DNA from: Alkalinema sp. FACHB-956
Lineage (GTDB): Bacteria > Cyanobacteriota > Cyanobacteriia > Leptolyngbyales > Leptolyngbyaceae
Assembly: GCF_014697025.1 (NCBI RefSeq)
Contig: NZ_JACJRC010000016.1
Location: 62,001 to 126,000, forward strand
Direction: 5' to 3'
DNA: 64,000 nt
The position numbers and the translations under genes are program-made. The notes under the pieces are model-generated. The model did not search any database and had not been told where the DNA came from. It saw only the letters and a list, made by a program, of their open reading frames with translations. Shown one piece after another: positions 48,158 through 57,384 of the stretch (the stretch's first letter is position 1; each line of letters begins with the position of its first letter).

Positions 48158-49033
48158 TTAGGCGTATTTTTTCAGCAGCAGCGCTAACTTTTCCTTGGTT
48201 GCAGCAGGGACTTTATCCATGGGGGTCAGCACCGCATATTTCAAGGCGGAATGGGCCTCCGATTCAAATAAATCAGTACTCAAGCGCCGCACCACTTCTT
48301 TGATCACCGCTTGGGCGTTGGTGGCATTTTTATGCAAATTGGCTACCACCATATCCACCGTCACGCTGTCATGGTCGGGGTGCCAGCAGTCGTAGTCCGT
48401 CACCAAAGCTAGGGTGGCGTAGGCAATCTCGGCTTCCCGCGCCAGCTTGGCTTCCTGCAAATTGGTCATGCCGATAATCGTTGCGCCCCAACTGCGGTAC
48501 AGGTTCGACTCCGCCTTGGTCGAAAACGCAGGGCCTTCCATGCAGACGTAGGTGCCGCCCCGATGGATGTCGATGCCTTCGATCGTGAGGCTTTCGGCTG
48601 CATCCGCCACTAGGTTCGCTAATTTAGGACAAACAGGATCGCCAAAGGTAATGTGGGCAACAATGCCTTCCCCAAAAAACGTAGACACGCGGTTACGGGT
48701 GCGATCGATAAATTGATCGGGAATCACCATGTCCAAGGGTTTCGCGGCTTCCTTGAGGGAACCCACCGCCGACGCTGAAATGATGTATTCCACACCGAGG
48801 CTTTTCAGGGCGTAGATGTTGGCGCGGAAGGGGAGTTCCGTCGGCAGAAGTGTATGGTTGCGACCATGGCGAGCCAGGAATGCCACGCGGGTGCCTTCCA
48901 AGGTGCCCACGATCAAGGCATCGGAGGGTGCCCCGAAGGGAGTTTCCACCGTGACTTCTTCCACATCCTTGAGCGCATCCATCTTGTAGAGGCCGCTGCC
49001 GCCGATAATGCCAATTTTGATATCCTGTGCCAT
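48158..49033 (-). CDS. mtnP: S-methyl-5'-thioadenosine phosphorylase
   Basis: A 291-residue purine nucleoside phosphorylase family 2 enzyme that splits methylthioadenosine, a by-product of polyamine synthesis, to adenine and methylthioribose-1-phosphate. Motifs: [100 protein letters not shown] and YDCWH. Complete. Same strand as sat, 154 bases upstream of it. Confidence 0.95.
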   Translation of the reverse strand: MAQDIKIGIIGGSGLYKMDALKDVEEVTVETPFGAPSDALIVGTLEGTRVAFLARHGRNHTLLPTELPFRANIYALKSLGVEYIISASAVGSLKEAAKPLDMVIPDQFIDRTRNRVSTFFGEGIVAHITFGDPVCPKLANLVADAAESLTIEGIDIHRGGTYVCMEGPAFSTKAESNLYRSWGATIIGMTNLQEAKLAREAEIAYATLALVTDYDCWHPDHDSVTVDMVVANLHKNATNAQAVIKEVVRRLSTDLFESEAHSALKYAVLTPMDKVPAATKEKLALLLKKYA

Positions 49034-49154
49034 GGGTCTAAGTTCGTGTGACTAAGTTTCGGTGTGCCTGAGTGAAAAAGTTGCCAGCGCGCGCAAATTG
49101 AACAGCGTCTAGGGTACAGGTTGCAGTTCCCTAGGGCAAGTCCTGATTGTTGAT

Positions 49155-49628
49155 CTAAGCCACCTCTGGATCACGCAAGAGCCAAACGCCGGTGTAGGTC
49201 ATGCCGCTATCATCCGGTTGGATCAGCAGGAAATGTAGGCCCTTAGCCGCCTGCTTGCGTTCCATAAACGTTTCCCCGGCTGTACGCACTTCTGGATCGG
49301 CCACCGTGGTGAGAATGTGCCGATCGCGTTCCCCGGCCCGCAAAATCACCCCATCCAATTCCCCCGCCACATAATTGACCGCGATCGGTTCCACCCCTGC
49401 TAACCAGCGCGCCAAGGGCATGGACTTGCGGCCCCCGTTGATCACCACACCGGGCAACAGCTGGCTGGACGCGAGGCCCACCCGCAAGGGGTCGTGCATC
49501 TCCGGCAGAAAAGAGAGCGGAATGGGCCGATCGAGGAACAGATCCAAAAAATCTCCAGCGACGATACTGGCAAACCGCCAACGATCGCCCCAGAGGGTTT
49601 CGGGAATGGGTACGGGGGGATTCAGCAT
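49155..49628 (-). CDS. Tab2/DUF1092-like protein, C-terminal half only
   Basis: A 157-residue protein. LPGVVINGGRKSMPLARWLAG, RDRHILTTVADPE, and GLHFLLIQPDDSGMTYTGVWLLRD near the end resemble, as I recall, the C-terminal half of Tab2/Atab2, the RNA-binding protein needed for photosystem I mRNA translation. Full-length Tab2 is about 280 residues. A TGA lies in frame just upstream, and the permease begins 45 bases away, so no N-terminal half can be attached. It is either a short paralogue or a truncation. The reading is otherwise uninterrupted. Confidence 0.6.
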   Translation of the reverse strand: MLNPPVPIPETLWGDRWRFASIVAGDFLDLFLDRPIPLSFLPEMHDPLRVGLASSQLLPGVVINGGRKSMPLARWLAGVEPIAVNYVAGELDGVILRAGERDRHILTTVADPEVRTAGETFMERKQAAKGLHFLLIQPDDSGMTYTGVWLLRDPEVA

Positions 49629-49672
49629 GGTATCTCGTGCTTCAATACGTCAAATTGACTATCCAAAATTGA

Positions 49673-50734
49673 CTATCCAAAGTAGAAGTTTAAAACCATG
49701 CCGGAAATAAAGGTTAACTGCGCCGCGATCGCAAACAGGTAAACGATCGCTCTGGGTTTGAACATGGTCAACATCAGTCCTACCCCTTTCAGGTCAATCA
49801 TGGGGCCAAAGACCAGGAAGGAAACAAGAGAACCCGTCGTAAACGAAGAGGAAAACGACAGCGCAAAGAACGAATCTACGGTAGAGCAGATCGACACCAA
49901 TGCCGCCAGCAACATCATGGCCAAAACGGAGGTCACGGGATCTTGGCCTAAACTTAAGACCCACTCGCGCGGTACAAAGGTTTGCAGCAGCGCCGCCACC
50001 AAACTACCAAAAATTAACACGCCCGCCAGTTCCCGCAGCTCCTGTACCATGCCTTCTACCAATAGCCGCAGCCGCAGCGACAAGGGTTGCTTGACCACAT
50101 CGGTGAAGGCTGCCTGGAGGGCGATCGCGTCTCCAGTGGGCAGAGGTTGGTTGGATTGGCCGAGGAGAAACATCCCGGAGCCTAACAGTGGACTGGAGGT
50201 TTTCGGCTTGTTGGTTTCTAGAATTTTCCAGCTTGGAGTAGCTTGCGGTTCCTGGGCAAGACGGTCTTGGCGGACGGTGATGGCGGTGGCAACGGCAGGG
50301 CGCAAAAAAGGCCGCAGATCTTTTTGAATGCTGAAGATCCAACCTAATAGCGTGGCGATCGCCAGGGATAAACCCACCCGCAGAAACACGACCTCCGGTT
50401 GATCCCGAAAGGCCACCCAAGTCGCCCAAATCACAATGGGATTGATGACCGGAGCGGCCAGGAGAAAGCCGATCGCGACAGAGGCTGGTGCGCCTTGCAT
50501 CAACAGGCGTCGTGCGACCGGAATGTTGCCACACTCACAGACGGGAAACAAAAAACCGATGCAACTGCCTGCCAAGGATCCTAGAAAAGCATTTTTGGGC
50601 AGTAGGGCGACCAATCTTCGTTCGCTGACAAAAAATTGTAGCAATCCTGAGAAGAGAACTCCCAGTAACAGGAAAGGCATAGCCTCTACGATCAAGCTGA
50701 GAAACAGAGTGAAAGCGCTGTTAAATTGATACAT
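49673..50734 (-). CDS. DUF318/ArsP-like permease
   Basis: A 353-residue membrane protein with about eight helices split by a cytoplasmic loop (around 145-215). The signature FPVCECGNIPVARRLLMQGAP near 61-82, followed by AIGFLLAAPVINPIVIWAT, identifies the permease family that includes ArsP-like organoarsenic exporters; the second half has CSTVDSFFALSFSSSF. Cargo is unknown. Upstream on the same strand of the Tab2-like gene with a 44-base gap. Confidence 0.88.
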   Translation of the reverse strand: MYQFNSAFTLFLSLIVEAMPFLLLGVLFSGLLQFFVSERRLVALLPKNAFLGSLAGSCIGFLFPVCECGNIPVARRLLMQGAPASVAIGFLLAAPVINPIVIWATWVAFRDQPEVVFLRVGLSLAIATLLGWIFSIQKDLRPFLRPAVATAITVRQDRLAQEPQATPSWKILETNKPKTSSPLLGSGMFLLGQSNQPLPTGDAIALQAAFTDVVKQPLSLRLRLLVEGMVQELRELAGVLIFGSLVAALLQTFVPREWVLSLGQDPVTSVLAMMLLAALVSICSTVDSFFALSFSSSFTTGSLVSFLVFGPMIDLKGVGLMLTMFKPRAIVYLFAIAAQLTFISGMVLNFYFG

Positions 50735-50832
50735 TACAGCCCTACAAACCTAGGAGAGGATAGCTTAGGGATCATAGCGCAATCGGGAGACGATCCAATG
50801 GTTTCTGTGCAGGGTGGCCCGATCATGCTAAA

Positions 50833-50862
50833 CCCCTAAGGTGCTGGAAATCACCTCAGGGG
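50833..50862 (-). terminator. Hairpin downstream of the 62-aa gene
   Basis: CCCCTAAGGTG (50833-50843) pairs with CACCTCAGGGG (50852-50862) with one mismatch. On the minus strand it follows the stop of the small gene at 50945 and precedes the permease. Confidence 0.55.
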
Positions 50863-50944
50863 CTAGGAAAGTTAGAAAATTGACGTAATTGCTGTCCAAT
50901 TACTGGATTTTGACCCAATAGCCTTGAACTGGACTAATAAGCCA

Positions 50945-51133
50945 CTAATAAGCCAACGTTTCCAACGTTTCTCTTAAATACAGATGGACGAGGAAATCTA
51001 AACTCACGGATTGTAAGCGCTGGTCTTGGCTGCGATCGAGCCGCCAGCGTTGAAACCCTGAACTGTCCGCGATCGCTCGTTTGAGGCTATCCCAAACCTT
51101 CGCGTCAGAGAGACCCTTATCTTGGTTGGACAT
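50945..51133 (-). CDS. Small conserved cyanobacterial protein (62 aa)
   Basis: The conserved part starts MSNQDKGLSDAKVWDSLKRA and ends LVHLYLRETLETLAY. Upstream ATGs at 51145-51154 are possible but the extra residues look random. It is helical and soluble, with an Arg-rich middle (GFQRWRLDRSQDQRL). I believe similar DxVWxxLKxAIxxSSGFxxW proteins occur in many cyanobacteria, without known function. Confidence 0.65.
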   Translation of the reverse strand: MSNQDKGLSDAKVWDSLKRAIADSSGFQRWRLDRSQDQRLQSVSLDFLVHLYLRETLETLAY

Positions 51134-51154
51134 GTGAGAACTAGCCATAGACAC

Positions 51155-51455
51155 CTTAAATAAATCTTTGAGGAAAACAGCGAACCGCGAAATCTACAAA
51201 CGTTCTGAGGAAAAGGCGAATGAACCAAGGTCTGGCAACCACAGCCTAACAAACAAAGCTGGATGAATAATTCCTGATGAACCGTACTTGATAAATGGTG
51301 CTAGTGAACAATCGGATTAGATCGCGTTTGGAACTCAACCTACGGGTGACGGGTGCAGATCTAGTTTAACCTTTCTTCAAGATCGGCTAAAACCCGTTGA
51401 ATAGCTGTATTCTGAACAACAATTTTTAGACAAACTTCTCCCTGATCCTACCGTT
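51155..51455. other. Gene-free spacer
   Basis: I see no ORF, hairpin or repeat that can be supported here. It should hold the promoter of the 62-aa gene. Confidence 0.4.
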
Positions 51456-52046
51456 TTACGCGGGTGTCGTGGGAAGAATTTGATTAACTTTTAGACCCAC
51501 GATAGTAAAGTTCTGTTTTATCGTGGGGACGGTGAGCGGCTCTGCGGCAGCAAAATGCTCTTCGCCTGCCAGCATCACTTGAACAACACTGAGCGGAACT
51601 TCCAAAAAAAGCGTGGCTAGAAAAAAGGCGATCGCGGCGGCGGGTAATCGCAAAACTGGAGGTATCGGCAAGATCGCAGTTGCTAGTGCAGCCCAACTCT
51701 GGATTTGCCACAATAGAACGCCTAGGCCGATCGCGCCCAGCAACAACAGCAGTGGGTTTCGGCAGGTTTGAAACAGGGACAAAATTTTCTGTTGATTGGG
51801 GGTGAGTGCGTCGGGATGGATAGCAATCACGAGGATGCTATAGATATAAAACGGCCTTTGCCATTGCATCCAGAAAATGGGCAAGCTGCCGATCACAAAA
51901 ATCAGCAAGAATTCTACGATCGCGGAAAAGCTGGACGGTGCAGACGCTAAGGCAATCCCGCAGCCTAGGAGAGCGATCGGAACCACCACAATTCCAGATA
52001 AGTGGATCCACAAATAGGGATCTAACCAAAATTGATTTATTTTCAT
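51456..52046 (-). CDS. Four-helix membrane protein (low-complexity-tail family type)
   Basis: ATG 52046 gives MKINQFWLDPYLWIHLSGIVVVPIALL, a better start than the frame opening at 52085. The 196-residue product has about four hydrophobic stretches (about 14-35, 46-64, 97-115 and 135-157) and a soluble tail with LTVPTIKQNFTIVGLKVNQILP. Cyanobacteria carry a conserved family with this FWxDPxLWIHLxGxAxxP start, usually annotated low-complexity tail membrane protein; here the tail is short. Function unknown. Confidence 0.75.
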   Translation of the reverse strand: MKINQFWLDPYLWIHLSGIVVVPIALLGCGIALASAPSSFSAIVEFLLIFVIGSLPIFWMQWQRPFYIYSILVIAIHPDALTPNQQKILSLFQTCRNPLLLLLGAIGLGVLLWQIQSWAALATAILPIPPVLRLPAAAIAFFLATLFLEVPLSVVQVMLAGEEHFAAAEPLTVPTIKQNFTIVGLKVNQILPTTPA

Positions 52047-52161
52047 GGGACTTGAAGCGTCACAGTATCCCAAATCACAGTTCACTGAATTTGATTATCC
52101 CCTGTTTTAGCCCAACGGGCTAGATCGCTGGAGAGGTAAGAATGAGCTAGCCCTAGGAATT

Positions 52162-52197
52162 GAATCTTTGATCGAAGGTTTAATCGATCAGAGATTC
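52162..52197 (-). terminator. Long inverted repeat after the exported-protein gene
   Basis: GAATCTtTGATCG (52162-52174) pairs with CGATCAgAGATTC (52185-52197): 12 base pairs and one mismatch around a 10-base loop. No T-run. It lies 46 bases past the stop of the minus-strand gene at 52243. Confidence 0.6.
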
Positions 52198-52242
52198 CCC
52201 CTTCAGTGGAGCTAAGCCTAACCTCTCCCAAGCGGTTAAAGG

Positions 52243-52734
52243 TTAGTTGCAGGAATAGGATCCAGAGACTGCCCTCACTGAGACAACGTTATTTTCTACG
52301 GAAGTAACCCTGAACTGCTCAACGGCGCGGCCTCCATAGGCATTCACTCCATAGCTGACATTAATCGTAGAACCGACTGGGATTGACCCAGGGTTCACTC
52401 TTTCGCTGGAAGAAAGCGCTGTTGAAACGCCCTCTGCCCGTGCTTGAGGGGAGGCATTACAACCGTCCAGCATATTGTTCGTAATGAATAGACTAATGTC
52501 TGATGTCGTTGTGTCCCCGCCTCCTGGCTGCACTTCTCCACCCAAATTTTGGGAGTCCCAAGAAGGTAGATTAAGCAATTCTCGGAGCCTATCCCAGGAG
52601 ATGGTGCTGGGGCGTTTTCCGACCACGGTCACGGTGGGTAGTTCGGTTTCAGCTTGGGCCGAAGGTGCTACAGCAACTCCACCAGCAACAATGGCTGTTA
52701 ACAAAAGTAATCCTTTGAAGTTGTGAATCTTCAT
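52243..52734 (-). CDS. Hypothetical exported protein (163 aa)
   Basis: ATG 52734 gives MKIHNFKGLLLLTAIVAGGVAVAPSAQA, a typical Sec signal peptide with predicted cleavage after AQA (residue 28). The mature part begins ETELPTVTVVGKRP and continues with a Gly-rich stretch and a beta-rich domain, with two cysteines (DGCNAS and the terminal SYSCN) that could pair in the periplasm. No family recognised. Confidence 0.75.
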   Translation of the reverse strand: MKIHNFKGLLLLTAIVAGGVAVAPSAQAETELPTVTVVGKRPSTISWDRLRELLNLPSWDSQNLGGEVQPGGGDTTTSDISLFITNNMLDGCNASPQARAEGVSTALSSSERVNPGSIPVGSTINVSYGVNAYGGRAVEQFRVTSVENNVVSVRAVSGSYSCN

Positions 52735-52830
52735 GATTTTCAGGGGTGAATTGCGTGAACAAACGGTCACAGAGTAACCACCCCTGTATATCTACGGATA
52801 CAACACAGCTTATGCAGACGATTCAACCCA

Positions 52831-52872
52831 GTGTTGCGACTGTGTTGCGACTGTGTTACGACCGTGTTGCGG
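52831..52872 (+). repeat. 11-bp tandem repeat (gtgttgcgact), about 3.5 copies
   Basis: Two perfect copies at 52831 and 52842 and two degenerate ones at 52853 and 52864, upstream of the exported-protein gene and downstream of leuB. Confidence 0.85.
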
Positions 52873-52953
52873 TGGCATTTACGGAGCCTGTCCTGATCGG
52901 TTGAGATTCGGTCAGTGAGCGATCACCCCGCAATGCCCGATCGCAACGAGAAG

Positions 52954-54033
52954 CTATCCGATCGCCGCTAGGATCGCCTCGCCCATGCCTTTGCAGCCTA
53001 CCGCGATCATCCCTTCTGACATGATGTCTCCGGTGCGATATCCCTGATCGAGAACGGTCACCACGGCTTGTTCGATCGCTTCCGCCGCTGCGGCTTCATT
53101 CAGGTCATAACGCAACATCATCGCCGCACTGAGGATTTGGGCGAGGGGGTTCGCTTTATCCTGTCCGGCAATGTCGGGAGCCGATCCATGTACAGGTTCG
53201 TACAAGCCCGGTCGGGCGGAACTGAGGCTGGCGGAGGGCAACATCCCAATACTGCCCGTCAGCATGGCCGCTGCATCGGAGAGAATATCGCCAAACAGAT
53301 TGCCCGTCACGATCGTGTCAAATTGCTTGGGATTGCGCACCAACTGCATGGCCGCATTGTCCACGTACATGTGGGTCAGTTCTACGTCGGCATACTCCGC
53401 TGCCAGAGCGGTGATGCGATCGCGCCACAGTTGCGACACTTCCAGCACATTAGCCTTGTCTACGGAACATAGCTTTTTGCGGCGTTTTTGGGCGGTTTCA
53501 AAGGCCACCCGACCGATGCGATCGATTTCCGATTCGCTGTAGACCATGGTGTTAAACCCACGCTTTTCCCCCGTTTCCGTTTCCACGACGCCGCGCGGTT
53601 GCCCAAAGTAAATGCCGCCCGTCAGTTCCCGGACCACCATGATGTCCACGCCTTCTACAATTTCCCGCTTGAGGCTGGACGCATCCACCAATTGGGGCAG
53701 AATCGTGGCCGGACGCAGGTTAGCAAATAACCCTAAGCCTGCCCGCAGTGCTAATAACCCCGTTTCTGGGCGCTGGTGACGAGGTAACGTATCCCACTTG
53801 TAGCCACCGATCGCAGCCAGCAGGACAGAATCACTTTGTTTACAGGTTTCTAAGGTCGCTGCGGGGAGCGGCTCTCCCGTCGCGTCAATGGCGGCTCCCC
53901 CCACAAGTGCTTCCTGAAACTCAAACGCAAGATTAAACTTTTCGCCAATGCGCTTTAGTACCTGAACGGTGACCGCCATAATTTCAGGGCCAATGCCATC
54001 TCCAGGAAGCAGTGTAATGCGGTAGCTTGCCAT
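52954..54033 (-). CDS. leuB: 3-isopropylmalate dehydrogenase
   Basis: A 359-residue enzyme of leucine synthesis, oxidising and decarboxylating 3-isopropylmalate. The frame opens at 54075 but ATG 54033 fits the conserved start [16 protein letters not shown]. It has [89 protein letters not shown] and [14 protein letters not shown]. The SxRxxLxLFANLRP motif with Leu marks LeuB rather than isocitrate dehydrogenase. Confidence 0.96.
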   Translation of the reverse strand: MASYRITLLPGDGIGPEIMAVTVQVLKRIGEKFNLAFEFQEALVGGAAIDATGEPLPAATLETCKQSDSVLLAAIGGYKWDTLPRHQRPETGLLALRAGLGLFANLRPATILPQLVDASSLKREIVEGVDIMVVRELTGGIYFGQPRGVVETETGEKRGFNTMVYSESEIDRIGRVAFETAQKRRKKLCSVDKANVLEVSQLWRDRITALAAEYADVELTHMYVDNAAMQLVRNPKQFDTIVTGNLFGDILSDAAAMLTGSIGMLPSASLSSARPGLYEPVHGSAPDIAGQDKANPLAQILSAAMMLRYDLNEAAAAEAIEQAVVTVLDQGYRTGDIMSEGMIAVGCKGMGEAILAAIG

Positions 54034-54187
54034 GATTGTCCTTCGCAGATCCGTCGCAAATTTTCCGTCCTTCACCTTAGAGGAAAAGGGATCCTAGAAG
54101 CAATCGATTTAACCCATGAGCACTCAAAACTGGGAGGCAAATATTGAGAGGGTGTAGCGGTGCTGCGGAACAAGGACAGCGAAGAGA

Positions 54188-54203
54188 GCACCCGATCGGG
54201 TGC
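54188..54203 (-). terminator. 16-bp perfect palindrome GCACCCGATCGGGTGC
   Basis: Located 17 bases past the stop of the 111-aa gene on the minus strand. It can form an 8-bp snap-back hairpin; no T-run follows, so its role as terminator is tentative. Its centre CGATCG is also the HIP1 core. Confidence 0.5.
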
Positions 54204-54219
54204 CCTGTCAGTCCGATCG

Positions 54220-54555
54220 TTACGATCGTTTAGAGAACCACTTTACGGGTTTGGGATTTTCGGTTTTCGCAACGGTGGGTTCATTGAAGATGAAAGAATC
54301 CAAACGGGTGTCCACGGGAACTGACTTGCGGGGGCTATCCACCTCCCGCCAAATAGTCACGTGTTCCTCATGCTCAACCAGTAGACAATCAACCCCTTGG
54401 GCTTGACTTTCGCGACAGAGATTCATCGCCACGGAATATACCCGTCTTGAAAAGGTCTCGCCCCGGTGAAACACCTGTCCCCCAAATTCCAAGCGGGATT
54501 TACCGCGATAGGGGATTTTTTGACTTTCTAATTGCTCTGTGGTCAAGATCAACAT
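54220..54555 (-). CDS. Hypothetical conserved-type protein (111 aa)
   Basis: The product starts MLILTTEQLESQKIPYRGKSRLEFGGQVFHRGETF and contains CLLVEHEEHVTIWRE. It is soluble with a mixed alpha/beta pattern and a C-terminal basic end (KPVKWFSKRS). I do not recognise a domain. It lies upstream of leuB on the same strand at 186 bases; a palindrome separates them. Confidence 0.7.
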   Translation of the reverse strand: MLILTTEQLESQKIPYRGKSRLEFGGQVFHRGETFSRRVYSVAMNLCRESQAQGVDCLLVEHEEHVTIWREVDSPRKSVPVDTRLDSFIFNEPTVAKTENPKPVKWFSKRS

Positions 54556-55146
54556 GCTCAGAACTCCAAAGGTAGATGCAATTTATTCGTAGATCCCGTC
54601 GATCGTCAGATGGGTCTAAATGCCCCTCGGCTTAAGATGATTCAGGGATCGGGAGGGGGATCGCCATGGGCCGCCATCACCCATTGATTGAGGATAAGGG
54701 CAGTGATTGAATCTAATAAATTGCAGTCATGTAATTGGCAACCAATAATTAGCAAATAATTAGCAAAAAAGAGAAAAAATTGAGAAGTGATCTGAGAAGC
54801 TGCCGCAATCAGCAGGACAAAACTCCTAGGACAACAGTTGCGGATGACCGGAGTGGCTCAGCCGTGGCTCAGCATGGCAATACACCAGCCCAGAACCTAG
54901 CGGGAGATACTATGGCACCCCGATCGTGGAACGGGGAAGTTGATTATTTGCCGCTTAAGCTTAAGCGATCGGGATCTGTTGTCTTTTTTGCTGAATGGAA
55001 CGAGTCAAGCCAGTGAGTGAAGCAAAGGGTTGTAATGGGTGCCAATGCTGTAATTGTTGCCATTACCATCTGTCCCAATACTATTAACTTCCGTGTATTG
55101 GAACACACTAAATTAGAGCATCTTTACAAATCTTGGGAAGTCTACC
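54556..55146. other. Spacer of about 590 bases
   Basis: Holds a direct repeat of aaataattagc (near 54743-54766) upstream of the 111-aa gene and a 16-bp perfect palindrome CGCTTAAGCTTAAGCG at 54952-54967. A 78-codon plus-strand frame at 54780-55016 shows no protein-like features and is not called. Confidence 0.45.
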
Positions 55147-56217
55147 CTAGGGAGTATCTGTCGTAAAGTCCTGCACGGTTCCCCCCAATCCTTCGACAAT
55201 TAATCGAGTGTTGACAACTAGCATTTCCACGTAGGAATCGCCTGCGTTTCCGGGAACACCGATCGAATCTGCAAATAAGGGTTGTTCCGCCAGTTTCACT
55301 TTGGCTTCTTCAGCAACGGTTTCAATCAATGCGGGATTAATCGCCGTTTCCGCAAAAATGGTTGGAACGCCCGTCGATCGAATGGTTTGAACCAATTGCT
55401 TGACGGTTTGGGCGCTGGGTTGTTCTTCGGTACTGATGCCGATGAGGGTGCCGACGACCGTTAAACCGTAGGCTTGGGCGTAGTATTGAAACGCATCGTG
55501 GGTAGTCACCAGTTTGCGTCGTTCCGGTGGTAGGGTTTGGATTTGCTCAGCAATCCAGCGATCGAGGCGTTGCAGCTCAGTTATCAAAGCTTGGGCGTTT
55601 TGGGTAAAGCGATCGCGGTTTTGGGGTTGTAGATTGATGAGTTCATCGCGAATCACTTCGACCATACGCATGGCATTTTTGGCATTGCCCCAAACGTGGG
55701 GATCGGGCACAAGCTCCCCTTCTTTGTCTAATTTGAGGGGCGTGATAACTTCGCCCACGGGAATTTTTTTGGCGTTGAGGGCATTGGCCTGCATCAGACG
55801 AATGAGTCCCGGTTCCAAGTTGTAGCCGTTATACAGCACCAAATCGGCTTTTTCCAGCGTGACGGTGTCCTGGGGAATGGGCTCGTAGGTGTGGGGATCA
55901 TCCCCCGGTTTCAAAATTCCTTGCAGGTCAATATCATCTTTGCCAATGCGGTGGGTGAGATCCGCCAAAATTGTACTCGTTGCGACCACGCGGGGTTTAC
56001 GGGTTCCCTGGGGAGAGGATCCAGGTAGTTGACAACTGCCCAATCCGATCGCCAGCACACCTCCGATCGCCCCTAACATGGCTCGCCTGCTCCATTGGGC
56101 AGGCTGAAATCGAGCAGGCTGAAATCGGGCAGGCTGCGATCGTTGAAGCCTTGTCGAAATCCGGGAGGCCGAATCCAGGGTACGCAGCTTAAGCCGGAGA
56201 GAAAAACGTGCAGCCAT
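55147..56217 (-). CDS. Metal ABC transporter substrate-binding protein (cluster A-I, Mn/Zn type)
   Basis: A 356-residue lipoprotein-like protein. A 40-residue Arg-rich start contains QPARFQPARFQPAQW, then SRRAMLGAIGGVLAIGLGSC with a lipobox-like LGSC. The mature domain has VVATSTILADLTHRIG, GDDPHTYEP, DPHVWGNAKNAMRMVE, LVTTHDAFQYYAQAYGL and LFADSIGVPGNAGDSY, supplying His, His, His/Glu and Asp metal ligands. The absence of a His-rich loop argues for Mn2+ (MntC-like) over Zn2+ (ZnuA). It is transcribed away from the ATPase and permease across a repeat-rich region. Confidence 0.92.
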   Translation of the reverse strand: MAARFSLRLKLRTLDSASRISTRLQRSQPARFQPARFQPAQWSRRAMLGAIGGVLAIGLGSCQLPGSSPQGTRKPRVVATSTILADLTHRIGKDDIDLQGILKPGDDPHTYEPIPQDTVTLEKADLVLYNGYNLEPGLIRLMQANALNAKKIPVGEVITPLKLDKEGELVPDPHVWGNAKNAMRMVEVIRDELINLQPQNRDRFTQNAQALITELQRLDRWIAEQIQTLPPERRKLVTTHDAFQYYAQAYGLTVVGTLIGISTEEQPSAQTVKQLVQTIRSTGVPTIFAETAINPALIETVAEEAKVKLAEQPLFADSIGVPGNAGDSYVEMLVVNTRLIVEGLGGTVQDFTTDTP

Positions 56218-56252
56218 AGGGATGGGAACCGTAGGGAACTAGTGATAAGAAC

Positions 56253-56317
56253 TTTTCATAATCCTTTCATTTTTTGCGCTACATTGGAATTAGGTTTTCA
56301 TAATCCTTTCATTTTTT
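56253..56317. promoter_or_regulatory. Two perfect 23-bp direct repeats, 42 bp apart, in the divergent metal-transport control region
   Basis: The same 23 bases (beginning TTTTCATAATCCTTTC and ending in a T6 run) occur at 56253-56275 and 56295-56317. The start-to-start distance of 42 bases is four helical turns. They lie 36 bases upstream of the binding-protein gene and about 145 bases upstream of the ATPase start, where a metal-responsive regulator or a duplicated promoter would act. Confidence 0.7.
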
Positions 56318-56373
56318 CGCTAGTTAACTTTTCGCTGGTTGACTTTTCGCTAGTTGACTTTGCGCTAGTTGAC
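56318..56373 (+). repeat. 15-bp tandem repeat (CGCTAGTTGACTTTT), four copies
   Basis: Copies start at 56318, 56333, 56348 and 56363 (last partial), with one-base changes (AACTT, GGTTG). They directly follow the second 23-bp repeat. Each holds GTTGAC, a -35-like hexamer. Confidence 0.85.
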
Positions 56374-56460
56374 ATCCTGGGCTCTGCTCCCTCGGCCTGG
56401 ATGGTGCGCCTTCAATTCCTCACACTCAATTCCTCACACTCAATCCCTCCATCAACTCCT

Positions 56461-57351
56461 ATGCTGTCCCTTCCTTGGTTCCAGATTCCCTCCAGCCGTC
56501 TCTCTAGCCAAAATGCTCGTCAATCCTTGGTTGGTTTACCGGGTCGATCGCCGGGAGCCCCAGGCCGCCACTTATCTGAGCAGCAGCGCGATCGATCGGG
56601 ATCTCAACCCAGCGATCGACCCCAGGAAATTTTGCGGGTGGACAATATGACCGTGCGCTACCGCAGTGTGCTGGCACTGGAACAGGTGAGTTTTGGGCTG
56701 GATGCGGGCAAGATGCTGGGCATTTTGGGAGCCAATGGTGCAGGAAAAAGCACCTTGATGAAGGGGATTTTGGGGCTGACGCCTACGGTGTCCGGGCAGG
56801 TGTTTTACGATGGGCAACCGTTTCAGCAGCAGCGCCATCGCGTGGCCTATGTGCCGCAACGCAGTCAGATTGATTGGGCCTATCCAGCGACGGTGTGGGA
56901 TGTGGTTTTGATGGGGCGGGTTCGATCGGCGGGGTGGCTCAGTCCGATCAGTGCGCCGAGTCGTCGGATTGCCATGGAAGCATTGGAGCGCTTGGGCATG
57001 GCGGATTATCGCGATCGCTCGATCGGGGAATTGTCCGGTGGGCAGCAACAGCGGGTGTTTCTAGCACGGGCGATGACCCAGCAGGCGGATTTATTTCTCC
57101 TGGATGAACCATTTGTAGGGGTTGACCAAAGGACGCAAACCGTTATTTTTGATTTGCTGCGGGAATTAACCCAGGAAGGGAAAACGATTTTGGTGGTGCA
57201 CCATGATTTGGGCGCGTCATTGAATCATTTTGATGAATTGCTGTTACTGAATCGTCGTCTCATTGCCCAGGGCGATCGGGCTACGGTTATGACGCCGGAG
57301 AATTTACACCAAGCCTATGGCAGTTTTTTCCACTTACCCCAAGCTGCCTAG
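56461..57351 (+). CDS. Metal ABC transporter ATP-binding protein
   Basis: A 296-residue product if ATG 56461 is used. The frame is open back to 56095, but that part is the repeat region and antisense to the binding protein, so it is rejected; ATG 56647 would be too late because EILRVDNMTVRYRS is conserved. Walker A is GANGAGKST, the Q-loop is YVPQRSQIDWAYPATVWDVVLMGR, the signature is LSGGQQQR, Walker B is LFLLDEP, and the H-loop is VVHHDLG. It works with the permease 30 bases downstream. Confidence 0.92.
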   Translation: MLSLPWFQIPSSRLSSQNARQSLVGLPGRSPGAPGRHLSEQQRDRSGSQPSDRPQEILRVDNMTVRYRSVLALEQVSFGLDAGKMLGILGANGAGKSTLMKGILGLTPTVSGQVFYDGQPFQQQRHRVAYVPQRSQIDWAYPATVWDVVLMGRVRSAGWLSPISAPSRRIAMEALERLGMADYRDRSIGELSGGQQQRVFLARAMTQQADLFLLDEPFVGVDQRTQTVIFDLLRELTQEGKTILVVHHDLGASLNHFDELLLLNRRLIAQGDRATVMTPENLHQAYGSFFHLPQAA

Positions 57352-57384
57352 TGTCGCGTAGTTTCCCTGTTAGAGTGCGCTGTG

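Noticed and set aside
56095-56460. 122-codon N-terminal extension of the ABC ATPase
   Set aside because: It is antisense to the binding-protein gene and reads through the operator repeats (SLVDFSLVDF); the family starts much later.
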